A DNA stretch of 7,920 bases from positions 1 to 7,920 of the forward strand of contig DATMJW010000213.1 in the NCBI GenBank assembly GCA_035553355.1. The letters are read 5' to 3'. This DNA comes from Gaiellasilicea sp035553355. Lineage in GTDB: Bacteria > Actinomycetota > Thermoleophilia > Gaiellales > Gaiellaceae. Under the pieces are notes generated by a model. It saw only the letters and a list, made by a program, of their open reading frames with translations, searched no databases and was not told where the DNA came from. The position numbers were made by a program, and so were the translations under genes. Below are positions 5,872-7,920 of this stretch, piece after piece (the stretch's first letter is position 1; each line of letters starts with the position of its first letter).

Positions 5872-7293
5872 ATGGAAGGCGCCGTCGGGCTCGCTCCTCC
5901 GCTCGCGGCGCCGGTCCCGTGGTGGCTCGAGGAGGCGCGCGCGGCGCGGGGAGACGAGCCGGCGCCGCCGCTCGCGGGGAAGCTCGAGGTCGACGTCGCG
6001 ATCGTCGGCGGCGGCTTCACGGGGCTCTGGACGGCGCTCGCGGTCAAGGAGCGACGGCCGGCGGCCACGGTCGCAGTCCTCGAGGGGCTCGAGGTCGGGC
6101 TCGGGCCGAGCGGCCGGAACGGCGGCTTCCTGCACGGCTGGTGGTCGTCGCTGCCTGCGCTGCGCGTTGTCCTCGGCGACGCGGGCGCGCTCGCGGTCGC
6201 GCGCGCCTCGTCGGCGATCGTTCCCGCCGTGCGCGAGTTCTGCTCGAGCCGCGGCGAGGACGTGTGGCTGCGGGAGGGCGGGCTGCTGAAGGTCGCCGCC
6301 TCCGCGGCTGAGGCGGCCGCCGTGGACGCGTCGGTCGCCGCCGCACGCGAGCTCGGCGTGCCGGACGAGGCGGTCCCGCTCGGTGAGGACGAGGTACGCG
6401 CTCGGTGCGACTCGCCGCGGTTCCGGCGCGGCGTCCTCTTTCGCGACGGCGCGACGGTGCAGCCGGCTCGGCTCGCGCTCGCGCTCGAGCGCGCCGCGAT
6501 CGACGCCGGCGTGATCGTCCACGAGCGGACGCCCGTGACGCGGCTCGAGCCGCACCGGCTGTCGACGCCGACCGGCGAGGTGCGCGCGCGGGCGATCGTG
6601 CTCGCACTGAACGCGTGGACGACGCCGCTTCCGCCGGCGGCGCCGCGGCAGACGAACTTCGGCAGCGCCGTCGTGCTCACCGAGCCCGTGCCGGAGCTCC
6701 TCGCCGAGATCGGCTGGACGGGCGGCGAGGCGATCGTGGACGGCCGGATGTTCCTGCACTACTTCCGCACGACGGCGGACGGCCGCGTCCTGATGGGAAG
6801 CGGATCGGGGAGCCTCGCCTACGGCGGCCGCGTCGACCGCCGGCTGCTCGACGACCGGGGCGCGCAGGCCCGTGCGGCCGAGGGGCTGCGGACGCTGCTC
6901 CCCCGGCTCGCCGACGTCGCGATCGAGCGGTCGTGGAGCGGCCCGATCGACGTGAGCGCGGACCGGCTGCCGTTCTTCGGCAGCGTCCCGGGCAGCGGGA
7001 TCCACTACGGCGCCGGCTACTCGGGGAACGGCGTCGGGCCGAGCTGGATCGGCGGACGCATCCTCTCCGCGCTCGCGCTCGGCGAGGAGGACGAGTGGAC
7101 CGCGCTGCCGCTCGTGGGGCGGCGGCCGCGCCGCCTCCCGCCGGAGCCGCTCCGGTACGTCGGCGGAGCGGCCATCCGCGCCGCGAGCCTCTCGGTCGAG
7201 CGCGCGCACGCGGCCGGCCGCCGCCCGAGTCCTGCGGCGCGCGCGATCGCGGCGGTCCCGCGTCTCCTGCGCCTCCCGCTCGGGACGCGCTGA
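5872..7293 (+). CDS. FAD-dependent oxidoreductase, DAO/PuuB-like amine oxidase family
   Basis: The product is 473 residues, usual for the family. The FAD-binding Rossmann motif is DVAIVGGGFTGLWTA (41-55, G46-x-G48-x-x-G51), with the acidic strand end AVLEG at 68-72. SGRNGGFLHG (80-89) is the flavin-contacting segment typical of gamma-glutamylputrescine oxidase-like (PuuB/OrdL) enzymes. The C-terminal FAD-closing part has WSGPIDVSADRLPFFG (355-370) and GAGYSGNGVGPSWIGGR (380-396). A basic tail with PPEPLRYVGG (423-432) also fits this group. Such enzymes oxidise primary or secondary amines or amino acids to imines, usually passing electrons to oxygen or the respiratory chain. The substrate here is unknown. 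There is no signal peptide, so it is cytosolic. The gene lies 34 bases after the fusion gene on the same strand and converges with the aquaporin gene, their stop codons only six bases apart. Cotranscription with 3331-5837 is possible. Confidence 0.9.
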   Translation: MEGAVGLAPPLAAPVPWWLEEARAARGDEPAPPLAGKLEVDVAIVGGGFTGLWTALAVKERRPAATVAVLEGLEVGLGPSGRNGGFLHGWWSSLPALRVVLGDAGALAVARASSAIVPAVREFCSSRGEDVWLREGGLLKVAASAAEAAAVDASVAAARELGVPDEAVPLGEDEVRARCDSPRFRRGVLFRDGATVQPARLALALERAAIDAGVIVHERTPVTRLEPHRLSTPTGEVRARAIVLALNAWTTPLPPAAPRQTNFGSAVVLTEPVPELLAEIGWTGGEAIVDGRMFLHYFRTTADGRVLMGSGSGSLAYGGRVDRRLLDDRGAQARAAEGLRTLLPRLADVAIERSWSGPIDVSADRLPFFGSVPGSGIHYGAGYSGNGVGPSWIGGRILSALALGEEDEWTALPLVGRRPRRLPPEPLRYVGGAAIRAASLSVERAHAAGRRPSPAARAIAAVPRLLRLPLGTR

Positions 7294-7299
7294 GCGACG

Positions 7300-7920
7300 C
7301 TAGGTCGTGTCGGCGGCCGCGTGCCCCGGGCGCGGCTCGTCGAGCCCCGTCTCCGCAGGCCCCGGCGGCACCGGAGCGAGCGGCCGCAGGTAGAGCCGGT
7401 CGTACAGGAGCGCCGCGGCGCTCGCGCCGAGGAGCGGCCCAACCACGTAGACCCAAGCGTCGTCCCACCTGCTCTCGACGAGTGCCGGGCCGAGCCAGCG
7501 CGCCGGGTTCATCGCAGCGCCCGTGAGTGGCCCACCGGCGAGGATGTCGAGCGTGATCGTGAACCCGATCGCGAGTCCCGCGATCGACTTGAACGCCCCG
7601 CGGGGATCGGCGGCCGTCGCGAAGATCACCCAGACGAGGAAGAAGGTCAGGATCGCCTCCGCGAGGACGGCCGAGCCCGCGCCGATCGCGTCGTTCACCG
7701 TCGGGACGCCCGACTCGAGCTGCGCCTCCTCGGGAAAGACGGCGCGCAGCGCGAGCGCCGCGAGGATCGCCGCGGCGACCTGGGCGGCGAGGTAGACGCC
7801 GGCGAGCGTCACCGCCATCCGGCGCGTGATCAGGAACGCGACCGTCACGACCGGGTTGAAGTGGCCGCCCGAGATGTGGCCGACCGCAGACGCCATCACC
7901 GCGATCACGAGGCCGTGGGC
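7300..7920 (-). CDS. Aquaporin / MIP channel, N-terminus outside window
   Basis: 206 residues are visible, and the true start lies beyond the right edge. Roughly the first transmembrane helix is missing; a GTG at 7908 is internal to helix 2 and is not the start. The first pore loop is SGGHFNPVV (NPV in place of NPA) and the second is GAAMNPARWLGPA (canonical NPA plus Arg). Between them are helices 3-5, and a last helix (about WVYVVGPLLGASAAALLY) is followed by a Pro-rich cytosolic tail. Gap-free alignment by eye to E. coli AqpZ puts His (visible residue 2), Ile (126), Ala (135) and Arg (141) at the aromatic/arginine filter positions. That is a H-I-A-R filter like plant tonoplast aquaporins (TIPs), not the F-H-T-R of water-selective AqpZ. 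Possible permeants are water and small neutral solutes, perhaps ammonia. Family assignment is firm; selectivity is inferred. Confidence 0.92.
   Translation of the reverse strand, partial: AHGLVIAVMASAVGHISGGHFNPVVTVAFLITRRMAVTLAGVYLAAQVAAAILAALALRAVFPEEAQLESGVPTVNDAIGAGSAVLAEAILTFFLVWVIFATAADPRGAFKSIAGLAIGFTITLDILAGGPLTGAAMNPARWLGPALVESRWDDAWVYVVGPLLGASAAALLYDRLYLRPLAPVPPGPAETGLDEPRPGHAAADTT

Noticed and set aside
3609..6680. Very long minus-strand open frame (1023 codons)
   Set aside because: It is antisense to the NTF2-like, fusion and oxidoreductase genes, which have strong family motifs. Its composition is Arg/Ala/Asp/Val shadow-like and no motif is recognisable.
7294..7303. Terminator between the convergent oxidoreductase and aquaporin genes
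   Set aside because: Only six bases separate the stop codons. The short AGCG-A-CGCT symmetry is too small to form a hairpin and has no T-tract.
7906..7908. GTG as the start of the aquaporin gene
   Set aside because: The frame continues upstream with A-H-G-L, which belongs to helix 2 of the MIP fold, and helix 1 would be missing. The true start must lie beyond the window.

Overview
The window is very GC-rich, with strong G/C preference at third codon positions (GCG, CTC, GTC, TCG). Its protein styles recall high-GC Actinobacteria, and several membrane and glycosyltransferase sequences look like those of the Thermoleophilia (Gaiellales/Solirubrobacterales). That placement is an inference from memory of protein families, not a search result. 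I see seven protein genes (five complete, two cut by the window edges) and no RNA gene, insertion sequence or CRISPR array. No stretch over 60 bases lies outside a gene.

Layout: (1) 1-1053, minus strand, a multi-pass envelope protein whose C-terminus lies outside the window. (2) 1079-2641, plus strand, a 520-residue membrane protein of GT-C / PTPS-related type, divergent from gene 1 with only 25 bases between the start codons. (3) 2638-3276, minus strand, a TetR-family repressor whose stop codon overlaps the stop of gene 2 inside a perfect palindrome. (4) 3331-3723, plus strand, a small NTF2-like / putative lumazine-binding protein, divergent from TetR. (5) 3720-5837, plus strand, overlapping gene 4 by ATGA: an unusual single polypeptide that joins a complete alpha/beta hydrolase to a complete MurG/GT1-like glycosyltransferase. 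(6) 5872-7293, plus strand, a PuuB-like FAD-dependent amine oxidoreductase. (7) 7300-7920, minus strand, an aquaporin (MIP) missing its N-terminus, with an unusual selectivity filter.

How they may work together: genes 4-5, and possibly 6, look like one small-molecule module. A small binding or scaffold protein, a hydrolase fused to a glycosyltransferase and an amine oxidase sit beside a divergent TetR repressor. The TetR/gene 4 gap holds a consensus TTGACA / 17 bp / CATGAT promoter, overlaid by an imperfect 29-bp palindrome that also covers the likely -10 of TetR. This suits one operator controlling both directions. The substrate is unknown.

Regulatory signals are unusually legible. Four genes have a TANNNT hexamer ending 7 or 8 bases before the start codon, with no clear -35 and mostly no Shine-Dalgarno sequence, as expected for leaderless transcripts. 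In the gene 1/gene 2 gap the two opposed -10 hexamers overlap and share the same TA step. Gene 4 has a good Shine-Dalgarno sequence and a classical promoter instead. The best candidates for something new are the hydrolase-glycosyltransferase fusion module and the overlapping divergent -10 elements.
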